A stretch of 64,000 nt of DNA from UBA2336 sp031395485 (GCA_031395485.1 JANNUS010000006.1:434001-498000); one strand, 5' to 3'; counted from the stretch's first letter, positions 47,516 to 56,963 are shown. The notes: generated by a model not told the origin, from the sequence alone. Translations and numbers: made by a program.

Positions 47516-49858
47516 TTAGTGGTCAATTTCCCAGGCAGGCTCTTCTTTTACGTAGGTAGAATCATTTTCAATAGCATCGTATTGACTGCAATCCAGCGTA
47601 ATGTCCATACCAGATGCAGGTCTATTGAAGCTACCTTTTTTATATTCTAAAGAATTGTCGTTATAAATTTTTCGCATAAATCTATCCCAAATAGGCCTGG
47701 CAGTTCTGGAGCCTTGCCCCATATCCCAACTGCGGTAGTGAATGCTGCGTTCATCACCTCCTACCCAAGCCCCTGATACTAAATCTTTGGTTACACCCAT
47801 GTACCATCCATCGGAGGCATTATTTGTGGTGCCTGTTTTACCACCAATTTCATTATCTTTTTTTAACTCCGGACTTAATCCTCTTGATGTACCTCCTTCA
47901 ATTTGCACACCACCCATTAACATGTAAAGCATTTTAAACGCGGTTTGCTCATCAATAGCTTGGCGGGTTTTTGGCACCCTGCTTTCAATTACATTTCCAT
48001 TTTTGTCTTCTATTCGAGTAATATAATATGGTTCAGTATAAATCCCTTCGTTTACAAATGTGCTATAGGCACCTACCATTTCATAGAGCGACACATCACT
48101 AACACCCAGGCACAGTGATGGAACGGCATCTAACTCGCTTGTAATACCTACCCGATGAGCAAATTCTACAACATTAGCTTCTTTCACCAACTGAATTACA
48201 CGGGCTGTGATAGAATTGACCGAAAGTGCCATGGCCTCGCGTAAGGTCATTAATTCTCCGGTTCCATAATCGCCATCTGAGTTTTTGGGGCGCCAGGTTC
48301 CTCCTGATATTTTAAAACTGGGGGAGATGTCGGGTAGTTTTAGGCAAGGATTAAAGCGAGCCTCCATTGCTGTACCATATACAAACGCCTTAAATGTAGA
48401 TCCCGGTTGGCGTTTGCCCTGACGTACGTGGTCATATTTGAAATACTTATGACTAATGCCGCCTACCCACGCCTTAATTGCTCCTGTATTGGCGTCCATC
48501 GACATCATACCGGTATGCAGGAAGCGTTTGTAATAATTTAATGAGTCCATAGAACTGAAAAGAGTATCTCGATCACCTTTCCATGAGAAAACCCGCATTG
48601 GTTTCTTCAGGTTTAACATGATTTTAATGGAGTCAGAACCCTGACCATACCGTGCCACAAGATTTTTATAAGTATCAGTTTGTTTAATGCGCGATTGAAG
48701 GAACCCTTTTATTTCTCTCCAGTCGTCATCGAGCCATGGGTTCCTGCCTTGCCAGTGAGCACTAAAATCTTTTTGAAGTTGTGCCATGTGTTCCTCAACA
48801 GCTTCTTCAGCATAACGCTGCATGCGACTATCAATCGTAGTATATATTTTCAGCCCCGATTCATAAAGATCGATGCCATGATCGTTACACCAAGCCCTTA
48901 ACTCCGGTTCTACTACTCTTCGAAAGTACGTGGCAAGTCCCTCATTTTGATTTTGAACTTTGTATTCAAGCTCAATAGACAAAGCTCTAATGGAATCATA
49001 CTCCTCTTGTGTTTTTATATAACCATGATTGTAAAGTTTGTCAAGAACCTGATTCCGCTTAGCGAGTGAATTTTTGGGATTACTGACCGGGTTAAATTTT
49101 GTAATGGCTTGCAAGATACCCACTAAAACTGCCGATTCCTGAACATTAAGGCTGTCAGGAGTTTTATTAAAGTATGTTTCTGCTGCAACCCGTATCCCAT
49201 ACGCATTGCTTCCGAAAGGCGATGTGTTTAAATACATGGCAATGATCTCTTCTTTCGTAAAGTTCTTTTCGAGGTAAACAGAAATAATCCACTCTTTGGT
49301 TTTATCGAAAATACGTTTGGGGTATTTTCCTGGAATCAGTTTTACAATCGATCCATCCAATCCCAAATCGTCATTTTGAGTGTACAAGTTTTTGGCGAGT
49401 TGTTGTGTGATTGTGCTCCCTCCTCCAGCAGGGCTAAAGGTTATTAAGCCTCTAAACACACGAACGAAAGCCCAGAAATCCATGCCCGAATGATTGTTAA
49501 AGCGATGATCCTCTGAAATGATCAGTGTGTTTATTAAATCAAGTGAAAGATCCTGATAGGTGACTGGGCTTCGTTTATAGCGGGAATACCTTCCTAACAA
49601 TGCACCATCGGCAGAAATCAATTCAGAGGAAAGATCATTCTCAGGGTTTTCTATAGATTTCATACTGGGCATTCCGCCATAAAGCCCAAAGAGGTCAATA
49701 CTAACTGTATAGATGTAGAGCGGGAATCCGATAATGAAGCTGAAGAAAAGTATCCAGATAGTTTTAACAATGGTTCTGAACCATGGTTGCTCAACCTTTA
49801 GGATGTTACGGATTTTCCGGGTGATAGTTTTTTTCAAAGAATCGTAAGTACTCATCAA
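47516..49858 (-). CDS. Bifunctional penicillin-binding protein 1A
   Basis: 780 residues. A membrane anchor (about 28-50), a GT51 glycosyltransferase domain with the catalytic Glu in SEDHRFNNHSG and GGSTITQQLAKNLY, and a transpeptidase domain with SxxK in PGSTFKAF, SVN in LSVNSITARV and KTG in GGKTGTTNNASDG. It polymerises and cross-links peptidoglycan at the inner membrane. The start (ATG 49858) overlaps the 3' end of the upstream sprE gene by 53 bp, which suggests coupled translation. Middle gene of a three-gene operon. Confidence 0.95.
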   Translation of the reverse strand: MMSTYDSLKKTITRKIRNILKVEQPWFRTIVKTIWILFFSFIIGFPLYIYTVSIDLFGLYGGMPSMKSIENPENDLSSELISADGALLGRYSRYKRSPVTYQDLSLDLINTLIISEDHRFNNHSGMDFWAFVRVFRGLITFSPAGGGSTITQQLAKNLYTQNDDLGLDGSIVKLIPGKYPKRIFDKTKEWIISVYLEKNFTKEEIIAMYLNTSPFGSNAYGIRVAAETYFNKTPDSLNVQESAVLVGILQAITKFNPVSNPKNSLAKRNQVLDKLYNHGYIKTQEEYDSIRALSIELEYKVQNQNEGLATYFRRVVEPELRAWCNDHGIDLYESGLKIYTTIDSRMQRYAEEAVEEHMAQLQKDFSAHWQGRNPWLDDDWREIKGFLQSRIKQTDTYKNLVARYGQGSDSIKIMLNLKKPMRVFSWKGDRDTLFSSMDSLNYYKRFLHTGMMSMDANTGAIKAWVGGISHKYFKYDHVRQGKRQPGSTFKAFVYGTAMEARFNPCLKLPDISPSFKISGGTWRPKNSDGDYGTGELMTLREAMALSVNSITARVIQLVKEANVVEFAHRVGITSELDAVPSLCLGVSDVSLYEMVGAYSTFVNEGIYTEPYYITRIEDKNGNVIESRVPKTRQAIDEQTAFKMLYMLMGGVQIEGGTSRGLSPELKKDNEIGGKTGTTNNASDGWYMGVTKDLVSGAWVGGDERSIHYRSWDMGQGSRTARPIWDRFMRKIYNDNSLEYKKGSFNRPASGMDITLDCSQYDAIENDSTYVKEEPAWEIDH

Positions 49859-52364
49859 GTCCCTTTGTTCGGTAAAAGATATCGAAATTGTTTTTCGTAA
49901 TTACAAAATTATTGATTTTTTGGTCTTTAAGTTCGATAAAGGATGATTGCTTCTCGGTAAACGTCTTGTAATATTCCAGAGCCGAACTTATCCGAGGCAA
50001 ATCAGACACCAAAGTAAGCGTGTAGTTATTATTTAAAATCAGATTACTTACTTTTAAATGGAGGTCGTTAAAGTATGTGGTATTGAATGATTCCATAATT
50101 TTAGAAGTGAGTACGCCCGTGCGATCATTAGGTTCGAAGACTAAAACAAAGTAGTGAGGCTCTTCGAATGATCTGTTATATTGAATCCCCTTTTGTTTCT
50201 CTTGTATGAGCAGAAACTCACGTGAGGTTTGAAGTAATTTTTGGGCATAGGCAGCGAGTTCACTTGTCGCGTAATTTTTAATAAATGTTTCTAAAGAAGA
50301 TTGGTATTGAGTTATACCATCGGTTTTCCCAAGGATTAAAATTCTTAGAAGATCAAGGTTAGCATTGAAGGCGGTCTTTTCCAAAACCAGTGCTTTATTA
50401 ATAAGTTGAGTTGCCAGCACAAGCTCGTTTAGCTCATATTTTTGATATGCTTCTTTGTAAATGACTTTTTGTTTTTCGACCACAAGTCCAGATTCTTCTA
50501 GGTAATTGGGGTTAACCAGAATCTTAGCAAAGGACGACTCTGGAAATTTACTTTTTATTTCTGCAGCAAGTTGATTTGCCTTTAACGTATCTGATTCTTT
50601 AGAGATCAAGTATAATTTATAAAGCGCATCTGGGCGATAGGCGGTTTCAGGAAAGCGCAACAACAATGTTTCGTATGCGCTTATTGCGTTTTCTCTTTCC
50701 TGAAGATCAAAATAATAAATGTCGCCCAGTCGGAAATAGGCACTTTCAATTTTCTTATTGGCTTCCGCAACTAATTCTTCTGTTACTGGCAGTTGTTTAT
50801 GTATTCGATCATATTCTTCATTTAGCCGATCTTTTGCCTTTACCACTATAGACTCAACGGATGGAACATTTTGATTTAAATTTTTAGAAACCTGATTTTT
50901 GGAGAACGATGTAGTATGTGTAGACCTTCGCCAACTATCTTCGAGGGATATAGCTCCCCACACCCGTGTAAATTCAGATTGCCCCAACGCAATGGCAGAG
51001 GGGCTTCCGAAATACCAATTGGAGGCTCCTAGATTAGCTTCCGTTGAAATAGTGGAGCTAACGGAACTGATATCAATTCTGTCGTTTTTCTTTCGTTTCT
51101 TTTTTTCGATTGTTTTGGTTTGTTTATCAAGAACCGACTTGATATGGGTTCGCAATGTTGCTGTATCCATTTTAGCCATCCGTAAAAGGCTGTCCTGCCA
51201 AACAATAGTATTAAGGTGTTCAACAAATTCGTTTAGCACTTTTTGCCGAGCTTGTATTTTGTTGTATCCCTCATAGGAAAGGGGCAAGGAAGCTACAGCA
51301 CTATCATAATAGGCCTGCGATAGTTTAAAATCTTTTAGCGTGTCGTAATAAATTTCACCAAGTTTTAAGTAGGCCTGACCATCAATTTGCTTATTGCTAC
51401 CTACTCGAATGGCAAGGTTATAATTTAAAATGGCCTCGTTAAGATTTTTCTGCTTTAGCTCAAATACACCCATCTCAAAGTATATCTTGTCGCGAAAATT
51501 TCTATTTTTTGAATCCTTGAGCAACTTCTTAAATGATTTTCGGGCGCTGGAAACATCACGGCTCTTAGAAATCTCAGCCACCTGCGCCATGTTAAGCCGT
51601 GCGTAAAAATCGATTTCGTAATCGGGGTTAGTGGAAAGACATTTTTTGTAAAAATTAAAGGCCTCCGATTCAAAACCAAGTTGCTGATATACTTGACCAA
51701 TTATAAAATAGACCCTTCCCGGCTTGTCTTTTCTTGAAAGTAGAGGAACAGCCAGCGCAAGATTGCGAACCATGTTATCATAGTTTTTGCGAAGCTGAAA
51801 ATAGTGTGCTTTCGCTAAATAAAATTCTTTGAGGTTAATTTTGTTGAGGCTTTCTTTCTCGAGAAAATCGAAGGCCGCTTCAGCATTGTTAAATTCGTGG
51901 TGTTCTACGAAAGTCCGTGCCAGCTGGACAATGGCCTCGTGGCGGTCGTTTGCTTTTTTCCCCTTGGTATTTACAAACTTAAAAGTTTGTATGGCGTTAC
52001 CCCAATCTAAGCTATACAATCTCGCCTTCCCTACAAGGATGTAACAATCATCCACCCACTTACTGTTTGGATGTCGTTGAATTGCCAGAGATGCCATTTT
52101 AACAGTTTCCTGGATTTCTTTATCGTAGCCTTTCGCAAGGGTCGAATCAATACGTGGATAAAGTTTAAGAATGCTGTTGTAATCATCCTTCTGACTCTGA
52201 AGTATAGTATTCTCAATTTTAGAGATTTCATCTTTTGCATAATAGTAGCCATTATAATGAGCCGTTGTGTTATGAAAGGCCTTGCTCGACCATAGGCTAG
52301 ATTGAGATGAACACGCAGGAACGAGCAGAATCAACCAAATAAGATGGAAAAAATGTGATTTCAA
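49806..52364 (-). CDS. sprE: T9SS/gliding TPR lipoprotein SprE (PorW)
   Basis: 852 residues. Signal peptide with lipobox LVPACS, followed by the SprE/PorW hallmark LWSSKAFHNTTAHYNGYYYA, then about 10 TPR-like repeats and a C-terminal YYKTFTEKQSSFIELKDQ region that matches the end of SprE. SprE is an outer-membrane lipoprotein needed for T9SS secretion; PorW links the motor side to the translocon. It heads an operon with PBP1A and uvrC, separate from the gldKLMN operon. Confidence 0.9.
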   Translation of the reverse strand: MKSHFFHLIWLILLVPACSSQSSLWSSKAFHNTTAHYNGYYYAKDEISKIENTILQSQKDDYNSILKLYPRIDSTLAKGYDKEIQETVKMASLAIQRHPNSKWVDDCYILVGKARLYSLDWGNAIQTFKFVNTKGKKANDRHEAIVQLARTFVEHHEFNNAEAAFDFLEKESLNKINLKEFYLAKAHYFQLRKNYDNMVRNLALAVPLLSRKDKPGRVYFIIGQVYQQLGFESEAFNFYKKCLSTNPDYEIDFYARLNMAQVAEISKSRDVSSARKSFKKLLKDSKNRNFRDKIYFEMGVFELKQKNLNEAILNYNLAIRVGSNKQIDGQAYLKLGEIYYDTLKDFKLSQAYYDSAVASLPLSYEGYNKIQARQKVLNEFVEHLNTIVWQDSLLRMAKMDTATLRTHIKSVLDKQTKTIEKKKRKKNDRIDISSVSSTISTEANLGASNWYFGSPSAIALGQSEFTRVWGAISLEDSWRRSTHTTSFSKNQVSKNLNQNVPSVESIVVKAKDRLNEEYDRIHKQLPVTEELVAEANKKIESAYFRLGDIYYFDLQERENAISAYETLLLRFPETAYRPDALYKLYLISKESDTLKANQLAAEIKSKFPESSFAKILVNPNYLEESGLVVEKQKVIYKEAYQKYELNELVLATQLINKALVLEKTAFNANLDLLRILILGKTDGITQYQSSLETFIKNYATSELAAYAQKLLQTSREFLLIQEKQKGIQYNRSFEEPHYFVLVFEPNDRTGVLTSKIMESFNTTYFNDLHLKVSNLILNNNYTLTLVSDLPRISSALEYYKTFTEKQSSFIELKDQKINNFVITKNNFDIFYRTKGLDEYLRFFEKNYHPENP

Positions 52365-52436
52365 AAAAAATGAGTTAGTGCTTACACAACGTAAAAACCA
52401 TACAATCCATATTATAGTCGTACAGAATATCTAATT

Positions 52437-53321
52437 TTGTCGTCAAAAATCAGGACTTTGAAGCCGAAAAAGACATTATCAAATTGGCTCACCAGCCGCT
52501 ATCAGCTGATTATCCGAAATGAGGAGAACTTTGCTGAAAAAACAAGCTTAGGGTTTACCTATTCGAAGGTAATTCTTTTTTCTGTTATCCTTTTTACCAC
52601 GATTCTTATTGCCAGTCTTTTTTTATCAAGAACACTTTTATCCAAATGGTTTGATCCTCGTCATGCGCAGATGGAAATGAACAAACAACTGGTTGAGCTT
52701 AAAGATCAATTTGATTCTTTAGCTATTGAGGTAGACCGAAAAGATAAATTCATATTAAATTTTCAGCGCGTTCTAAGTGGCGATACAAGCGATTTTAAAG
52801 ATCCGGCATCATTAATTCAAAACGAGAATTCGATACCTCCGCAAGCTGGTCAAATGAAACTAGCCCCTGCAGATTCGCAATTTAGAAAAGAGGTTGAAAA
52901 ATCGGATCTATCACTCATTACACTTACAAGTGTTAAGTACCGCGAGCTTCAAGAAACATTTTTCTTTTCACCGATAACGGGGTTTGTCTCTGATCATTTT
53001 GATATTAAAAAGGCGCATTATGGGGTGGACATTGTTGCAAAGACAAATGAGACCGTAAAAAATGTTGCGGATGGTACAATTTTATTTGCTTCCTGGACAC
53101 AGGATTCGGGCTACGTAATTATGATACAGCATCGTGGCAACCTGATTTCCGTGTATAAGCACAATGCGGAACTTTTGAAAAAAGTTGGTACTTTTGTGAA
53201 CGCAGGTGAAATTATCTCTATCGTTGGCAATAGTGGAGAGATGACTGACGGACCACACCTTCATTTCGAATTGTGGTACAACGGAAACCCTCTTAATCCT
53301 GAAGAGTTTGTAACCTTTTAA
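52437..53321 (+). CDS. M23-family endopeptidase with classic HxH motif
   Basis: 294 residues. Cytoplasmic tail, one transmembrane helix (KVILFSVILFTTILIASLFLS), a coiled-coil (MEMNKQLVELKDQFDSLAIE) and a LytM/M23 domain with complete zinc motifs: HYGVD, KHN and GPHLHFELW. It should cleave peptidoglycan peptide bonds. TTG at 52437 is the likely start; no ATG lies nearby in frame. It is followed after 11 bp by a bactofilin gene, a pairing known from other bacteria. Confidence 0.9.
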   Translation: MSSKIRTLKPKKTLSNWLTSRYQLIIRNEENFAEKTSLGFTYSKVILFSVILFTTILIASLFLSRTLLSKWFDPRHAQMEMNKQLVELKDQFDSLAIEVDRKDKFILNFQRVLSGDTSDFKDPASLIQNENSIPPQAGQMKLAPADSQFRKEVEKSDLSLITLTSVKYRELQETFFFSPITGFVSDHFDIKKAHYGVDIVAKTNETVKNVADGTILFASWTQDSGYVIMIQHRGNLISVYKHNAELLKKVGTFVNAGEIISIVGNSGEMTDGPHLHFELWYNGNPLNPEEFVTF

Positions 53322-53332
53322 AAAGTAGAGAA

Positions 53333-53779
53333 ATGCTTACGTCAAAAGAACAAAAGCGAGTAGCCGATGAAATCAGCAGCTCGAGTAATACCATTGGAAA
53401 GGGAACCTTTCTTGAAGGAAATATTGAAACGTATGGGAACATCCGCATTGAAGGGAAAGTGAACGGCAATGTGAAGTCAAAGTCGAAAGTGGCTCTTGGT
53501 AACTCATCCCATATTCAAGGGAATATTGTTGCACAAAATGCTGATATAGAAGGGGAAGTGAGAGGTAGATTGGAGGTTTCAGAACTTCTTGTACTTAAAG
53601 CTACAGCGGTTATTAATGGTGATATCGTTACCGGCAAACTTGTTGTAGAGCCTGGTGCAGTATTTAATGGCAGTTGTAAAATGGGAGCTTCCGTTAAGGA
53701 AATAAAAATAGTAGATACCAACAATGGAGCGTTAGCATCGCGTGCTTTTGCACGCCCGGAAGAAGCTAAGGCTAACTAA
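53333..53779 (+). CDS. Bactofilin-family cytoskeletal protein
   Basis: 148 residues. Beta-helix core with repeating hydrophobic-Gly strands: GNIRIEGKVNGNVKSKSKVA, SHIQGNIVAQNADIEGEVRG, VINGDIVTGKLVVEPGAVFNGSC. Disordered tails at both ends, usual for bactofilins. They polymerise without nucleotides and can recruit peptidoglycan hydrolases; the partner here would be the adjacent M23 enzyme (inferred). Confidence 0.93.
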   Translation: MLTSKEQKRVADEISSSSNTIGKGTFLEGNIETYGNIRIEGKVNGNVKSKSKVALGNSSHIQGNIVAQNADIEGEVRGRLEVSELLVLKATAVINGDIVTGKLVVEPGAVFNGSCKMGASVKEIKIVDTNNGALASRAFARPEEAKAN

Positions 53780-53811
53780 CTCCTTAAAAACGTGCGAATA
53801 GCCCGTGAGGA

Positions 53812-54045
53812 ATGAGCGCACAGTCATCACAAGAGTCGTCCGATAAAAAGAAGCCAATTAATACGTATTTAAAACACAGTGGATTGGCATTTCAATTATT
53901 AGCCTCCATAGGTGTTTTTGGTTGGCTGGGCTATAAATTGGATAAATTCCTTTCTTTAAAGTTTCCAGCCTTCATGTTATTTTTTGGTTTGTTAGCTTTT
54001 GGAGGAATGATCTATCAGGTATATCGCTCTCTTAACCGACCTTAG
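53812..54045 (+). CDS. atpZ: AtpZ/AtpI-family protein
   Basis: 77 residues with two transmembrane helices (GLAFQLLASIGVFGWLGYKL and FPAFMLFFGLLAFGGMIYQV), matching AtpZ/AtpI, small proteins at the head of atp operons involved in ring assembly or Mg2+ movement. It lies 32 bp after bactofilin and 2 bp before the next gene. Confidence 0.88.
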   Translation: MSAQSSQESSDKKKPINTYLKHSGLAFQLLASIGVFGWLGYKLDKFLSLKFPAFMLFFGLLAFGGMIYQVYRSLNRP

Positions 54046-54047
54046 AT

Positions 54048-54401
54048 TTGAGAAAATTTCTGATCACCTTAACGCTTGTGGCAGGCTTATTTTTAGCTGT
54101 AGGATTTTGGGGCATTGAAGTCGTTCCGGGATACTTCTATCGAACAATTATTTTTCTTTTTGTTTGCACGGTTGGGTTGTACCGATTTCTGCTGAAAACA
54201 AAGCAAGAGCGACCCGATTATTTTGTTCAATTGTATCTGTTGACCCTCGCCATTAAGCTAATGGCCTATGGTGTATATGTGTTCATAGTAATTCGCAGCC
54301 AGCCGGGACAAGTAGTGCCAAATATTGTCTTTTTTTTGGTGGTCTATTTTATTTTTACCGCCATCGAAATTACATTTTTGTACCGGCAGGTTAATCGATG
54401 A
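54048..54401 (+). CDS. Small membrane protein in the atp operon (AtpI-like)
   Basis: 117 residues with four transmembrane helices, starting at TTG 54048, two bases after the atpZ stop. The place and size match an AtpI-like protein (F-ATPase subunit I), common before atpB, but the sequence has no clear diagnostic motif. Hence only a position-based guess. Confidence 0.55.
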   Translation: MRKFLITLTLVAGLFLAVGFWGIEVVPGYFYRTIIFLFVCTVGLYRFLLKTKQERPDYFVQLYLLTLAIKLMAYGVYVFIVIRSQPGQVVPNIVFFLVVYFIFTAIEITFLYRQVNR

Positions 54402-54460
54402 TAAAACCTTGAATCTTCCATAAAAAAACACAAAAAATTTCTTTGTGAAAGGTAAATTGA

Positions 54461-54468
54461 TACCTTTG
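54461..54468 (+). promoter_or_regulatory. -7 promoter box for atpB
   Basis: TACCTTTG (TAnnTTTG) 32 bp before atpB, with a TTTG at 54442-54445 (15-nt spacing, a little short). It suggests that atpB has its own promoter inside the cluster. Confidence 0.55.
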
Positions 54469-54500
54469 CGGTCGGATTTTTACCCCTATAAATAGCCCAA

Positions 54501-55529
54501 ATGAGCGCTTTCTCCAATAAAATCAGCCGATTTTCTACTTTTTGCACCCTGCTGTTTTTGGTTGGATTTTCAACCCCTTCTTTTGCTTCCGAAACGGAGA
54601 GAGATACTGCCGAGTTTAATGCCAGCGAAGTAATTCTGCACCATGTGATGGACGACCATATTTGGCATTTTTTTGATGGCCACTATGGTACCTTATACCT
54701 TCCAATAATTGTATATACTTCCGAACGCGGTCTGGATGTTTTCTCGTCTAGCAATTTTTATGATGAGCATCATAACATTGTAGAGTATAACGGTTATAAG
54801 CTTGAGCATAATCACATTTATTTAACCGATTCGGGTAAAGCAGTATTGGATATTTCGATTACAAAAAATGTAGCGATGCTTCTCATTAATGCCACGATTC
54901 TTTTATTAGTATTTTTAGCAGTAGCGAGGGCGTACAAGAAAAATGCTGGTAAAGCCCCCAGCGGTATTCAGTCCTTCTTCGAACCCATCATTGTTTTTGT
55001 TCGCGATGAAATTGTAAAGCCCAACATTAGCCATCATCACGAAAAATATTTGCCGTACTTGCTTACATTATTCTTCTTCATTCTGTTTGGAAATTTTCTC
55101 GGCCTCTTACCAGGCGCAGGTAACTTAACTGGTAACATTGCGGTTACCGTAACACTTGCGATATTCACATTCTTCATTACAAACATCAGCGGTAACAAAG
55201 CATATTGGGGTCATATTTTTTGGACACCAGGAGTGCCGATGGCGTTGCGACCAATTATCATGTTGGTTGAAGTGATTGGAATTTTCACGAAACCATTCTC
55301 ATTAACCATCCGCTTGTTTGTGGCAATCACGGCAGGCCACATTGTATTGCTCAGTTTGATTTGTCTTGCTTTCATTTTTAAAAGTGTATACGTTGGAGCT
55401 GGTGCATCCTTAATGGTATTGTTTATCAGCTTAATTGAATTGCTGGTAGCGGGTATCCAGGCGTATGTATTTACGTTGTTCACTTCGCTGTACATTGGAA
55501 TGGCCACAGCTGATCACGAGCATCATTAG
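54501..55529 (+). CDS. atpB: F0 ATP synthase subunit a
   Basis: 342 residues. A signal peptide (to about 29) and a His-rich domain (about 35-110; HHVMDDHIWHFFDGHYG, DEHHNIVEYNGYKLEHNH) precede the usual five to six transmembrane helices. The essential Arg lies in FSLTIRLFVAITAGH. This N-terminal addition is typical of Bacteroidota AtpB. Subunit a forms the proton half-channels against the c-ring. Confidence 0.95.
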   Translation: MSAFSNKISRFSTFCTLLFLVGFSTPSFASETERDTAEFNASEVILHHVMDDHIWHFFDGHYGTLYLPIIVYTSERGLDVFSSSNFYDEHHNIVEYNGYKLEHNHIYLTDSGKAVLDISITKNVAMLLINATILLLVFLAVARAYKKNAGKAPSGIQSFFEPIIVFVRDEIVKPNISHHHEKYLPYLLTLFFFILFGNFLGLLPGAGNLTGNIAVTVTLAIFTFFITNISGNKAYWGHIFWTPGVPMALRPIIMLVEVIGIFTKPFSLTIRLFVAITAGHIVLLSLICLAFIFKSVYVGAGASLMVLFISLIELLVAGIQAYVFTLFTSLYIGMATADHEHH

Positions 55530-55544
55530 CAGAATTAAAGATAT

Positions 55545-55572
55545 CCTCTCACTAAAGAGGTGTGAGGTTTTT
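55545..55572 (+). terminator. Terminator-like hairpin between atpB and atpE
   Basis: CCTCTCAC pairs with GTGTGAGG (7 of 8), followed by TTTTT. Probably a weak terminator or processing site. Confidence 0.45.
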
Positions 55573-55591
55573 AACTTAAATACTTAATACT

Positions 55592-55831
55592 ATGTTATCA
55601 CTGTTATTAGACGGGAGTATTGCAATCATGGGCGCTGGAATCGGTGCTGGTCTAGCTGCAATTGGCGCTGGAATCGGTATTGGTCGCATCGGTGGATCGG
55701 CTATGGAAGGTATGGCTCGTCAGCCTGAAGCTTCAGGCAAAATTCAAGGTGCTATGCTTGTGATCGCGGCCTTGATTGAGGTTGCCGCACTATTTGCACT
55801 GGTTATTTGCCTAATGGTGGCATTGGGCTAA
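55592..55831 (+). CDS. atpE: F0 ATP synthase subunit c
   Basis: 79 residues, a helical hairpin with the GxGxGxG-rich first helix (GAGIGAGLAAIGAGIGIGRI) and the ion-binding Glu in ALIEVAALF. No Na+-type motif (Gln in helix 1 and Ser/Thr after the Glu) is seen, so it should be a proton-type c-ring. Made in many copies per complex. Hairpins lie on both sides of the gene. Confidence 0.96.
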   Translation: MLSLLLDGSIAIMGAGIGAGLAAIGAGIGIGRIGGSAMEGMARQPEASGKIQGAMLVIAALIEVAALFALVICLMVALG

Positions 55832-55837
55832 AAAATT

Positions 55838-55872
55838 AAGAGCATTCGGCATTTGGCAGGATGCTCTTTTTT
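55838..55872 (+). terminator. Terminator-like hairpin between atpE and atpF
   Basis: AAGAGCAT and ATGCTCTT form an 8-bp stem with a 15-nt loop, followed by a T-tract. It may end part of the transcripts after atpE. Confidence 0.65.
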
Positions 55873-55904
55873 CTAACATCAAAATTTATCTGAAATAAAA
55901 AGAT

Positions 55905-56399
55905 ATGGAACTCTTAACACCCGGCTCAGGTCTCATTATTTGGCAGGCGATTATTTTCGTGTTGCTATTTATTGTTCTTTCCATGTTTGCATGGAAGCCA
56001 ATCCTTGCATCGTTAAAGGAACGGGAGACTTCGATTCAGAATGCGCTTGACACGGCCGACAAAGCCCGTGCAGAGATGGCAAAGCTTACAGCAGATAATG
56101 CAAATCTTTTAAAAGAAGCTCGTGAAGAGCGTGACAAAATGTTGCGCGAGGCGCGGGAGGTTTCCAACAAGTTGAAAGAAGAGGCTCTAGTAGATGCTAA
56201 AAAGACGGCCGATAAAATTATTGATAACGCACGTACAGCCATTAACATTGAGAAAGAGGCAGCGTTGAAAGAGGTCAGAGTGCAGGTTGCTATGTTCTCC
56301 ATTCAGGTTGCTGAAAAACTTATGAAGAAAAATTTAGCGGGCGATAAGGAACAAAACGAGTTGATAGAAGGGTACATCAAAGATTTAAAATTGAACTAA
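55905..56399 (+). CDS. atpF: F0 ATP synthase subunit b
   Basis: 164 residues: one N-terminal transmembrane helix (LIIWQAIIFVLLFIVLSMFAW), then a long Ala/Lys/Glu-rich helix that dimerises (KARAEMAKLTADNANLLKEA). Forms the peripheral stalk joining a and F1. The stop is 3 bp before atpH. Confidence 0.95.
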   Translation: MELLTPGSGLIIWQAIIFVLLFIVLSMFAWKPILASLKERETSIQNALDTADKARAEMAKLTADNANLLKEAREERDKMLREAREVSNKLKEEALVDAKKTADKIIDNARTAINIEKEAALKEVRVQVAMFSIQVAEKLMKKNLAGDKEQNELIEGYIKDLKLN

Positions 56400-56402
56400 A
56401 GG

Positions 56403-56963
56403 ATGGCCGATTCACGGGTAGCATCGCGGTATGTAAAGTCTCTGCTGGGGTTAGCAGTTGAAAAAGGATCATTGGAGAAAGTTCACCAGGACATGGTTCT
56501 GTTTTCAAAAGTATGCAAGGAGAACCGTGCATTTACTCTAATGCTTCGCAATCCAATCATCAAGCATGATAAGAAGCGTGATATTTTGGAGAAGATATTT
56601 AAAAGCAAAGTGGATGCACTCACGTTGGCCATTTTTGATATTATCACACGCAAAAATCGAGAACCATTATTACCGACCATTGCGAGTGAGTTTCATCTGG
56701 CGTACAACGATTATAAAGGTGTTGGCGGAGCTTCCGTTACAACAGCCGTTCCGTTGGATACCAAGTTGAGAGGTGAAATTGAAAAAATTGTTAAGAAACT
56801 TAGCGATAAGAAAGAAGTTGAGATTGAAGAGAAGGTAGATGCCGACATGATCGGAGGTTTCATATTAAATGTTGGCGATCGTCAGGTTGACGCATCTATT
56901 AAAAATAAACTGAACGCATTGAAAGTGAAGTTCAGTCAGAACCCGTACATAAAGGAATTTTAA
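56403..56963 (+). CDS. atpH: F1 ATP synthase subunit delta
   Basis: 186 residues. ADSRVASRYVKSLLGLAVEK at the N-terminus and the C-terminal VEIEEKVDADMIGGFILNVG are the OSCP/delta signature. Connects subunit b with the F1 head. Length normal. Confidence 0.95.
   Translation: MADSRVASRYVKSLLGLAVEKGSLEKVHQDMVLFSKVCKENRAFTLMLRNPIIKHDKKRDILEKIFKSKVDALTLAIFDIITRKNREPLLPTIASEFHLAYNDYKGVGGASVTTAVPLDTKLRGEIEKIVKKLSDKKEVEIEEKVDADMIGGFILNVGDRQVDASIKNKLNALKVKFSQNPYIKEF

Noticed and set aside
50899..51276. 125-residue ORF opposite sprE
   Set aside because: Antisense shadow; no start context or family.
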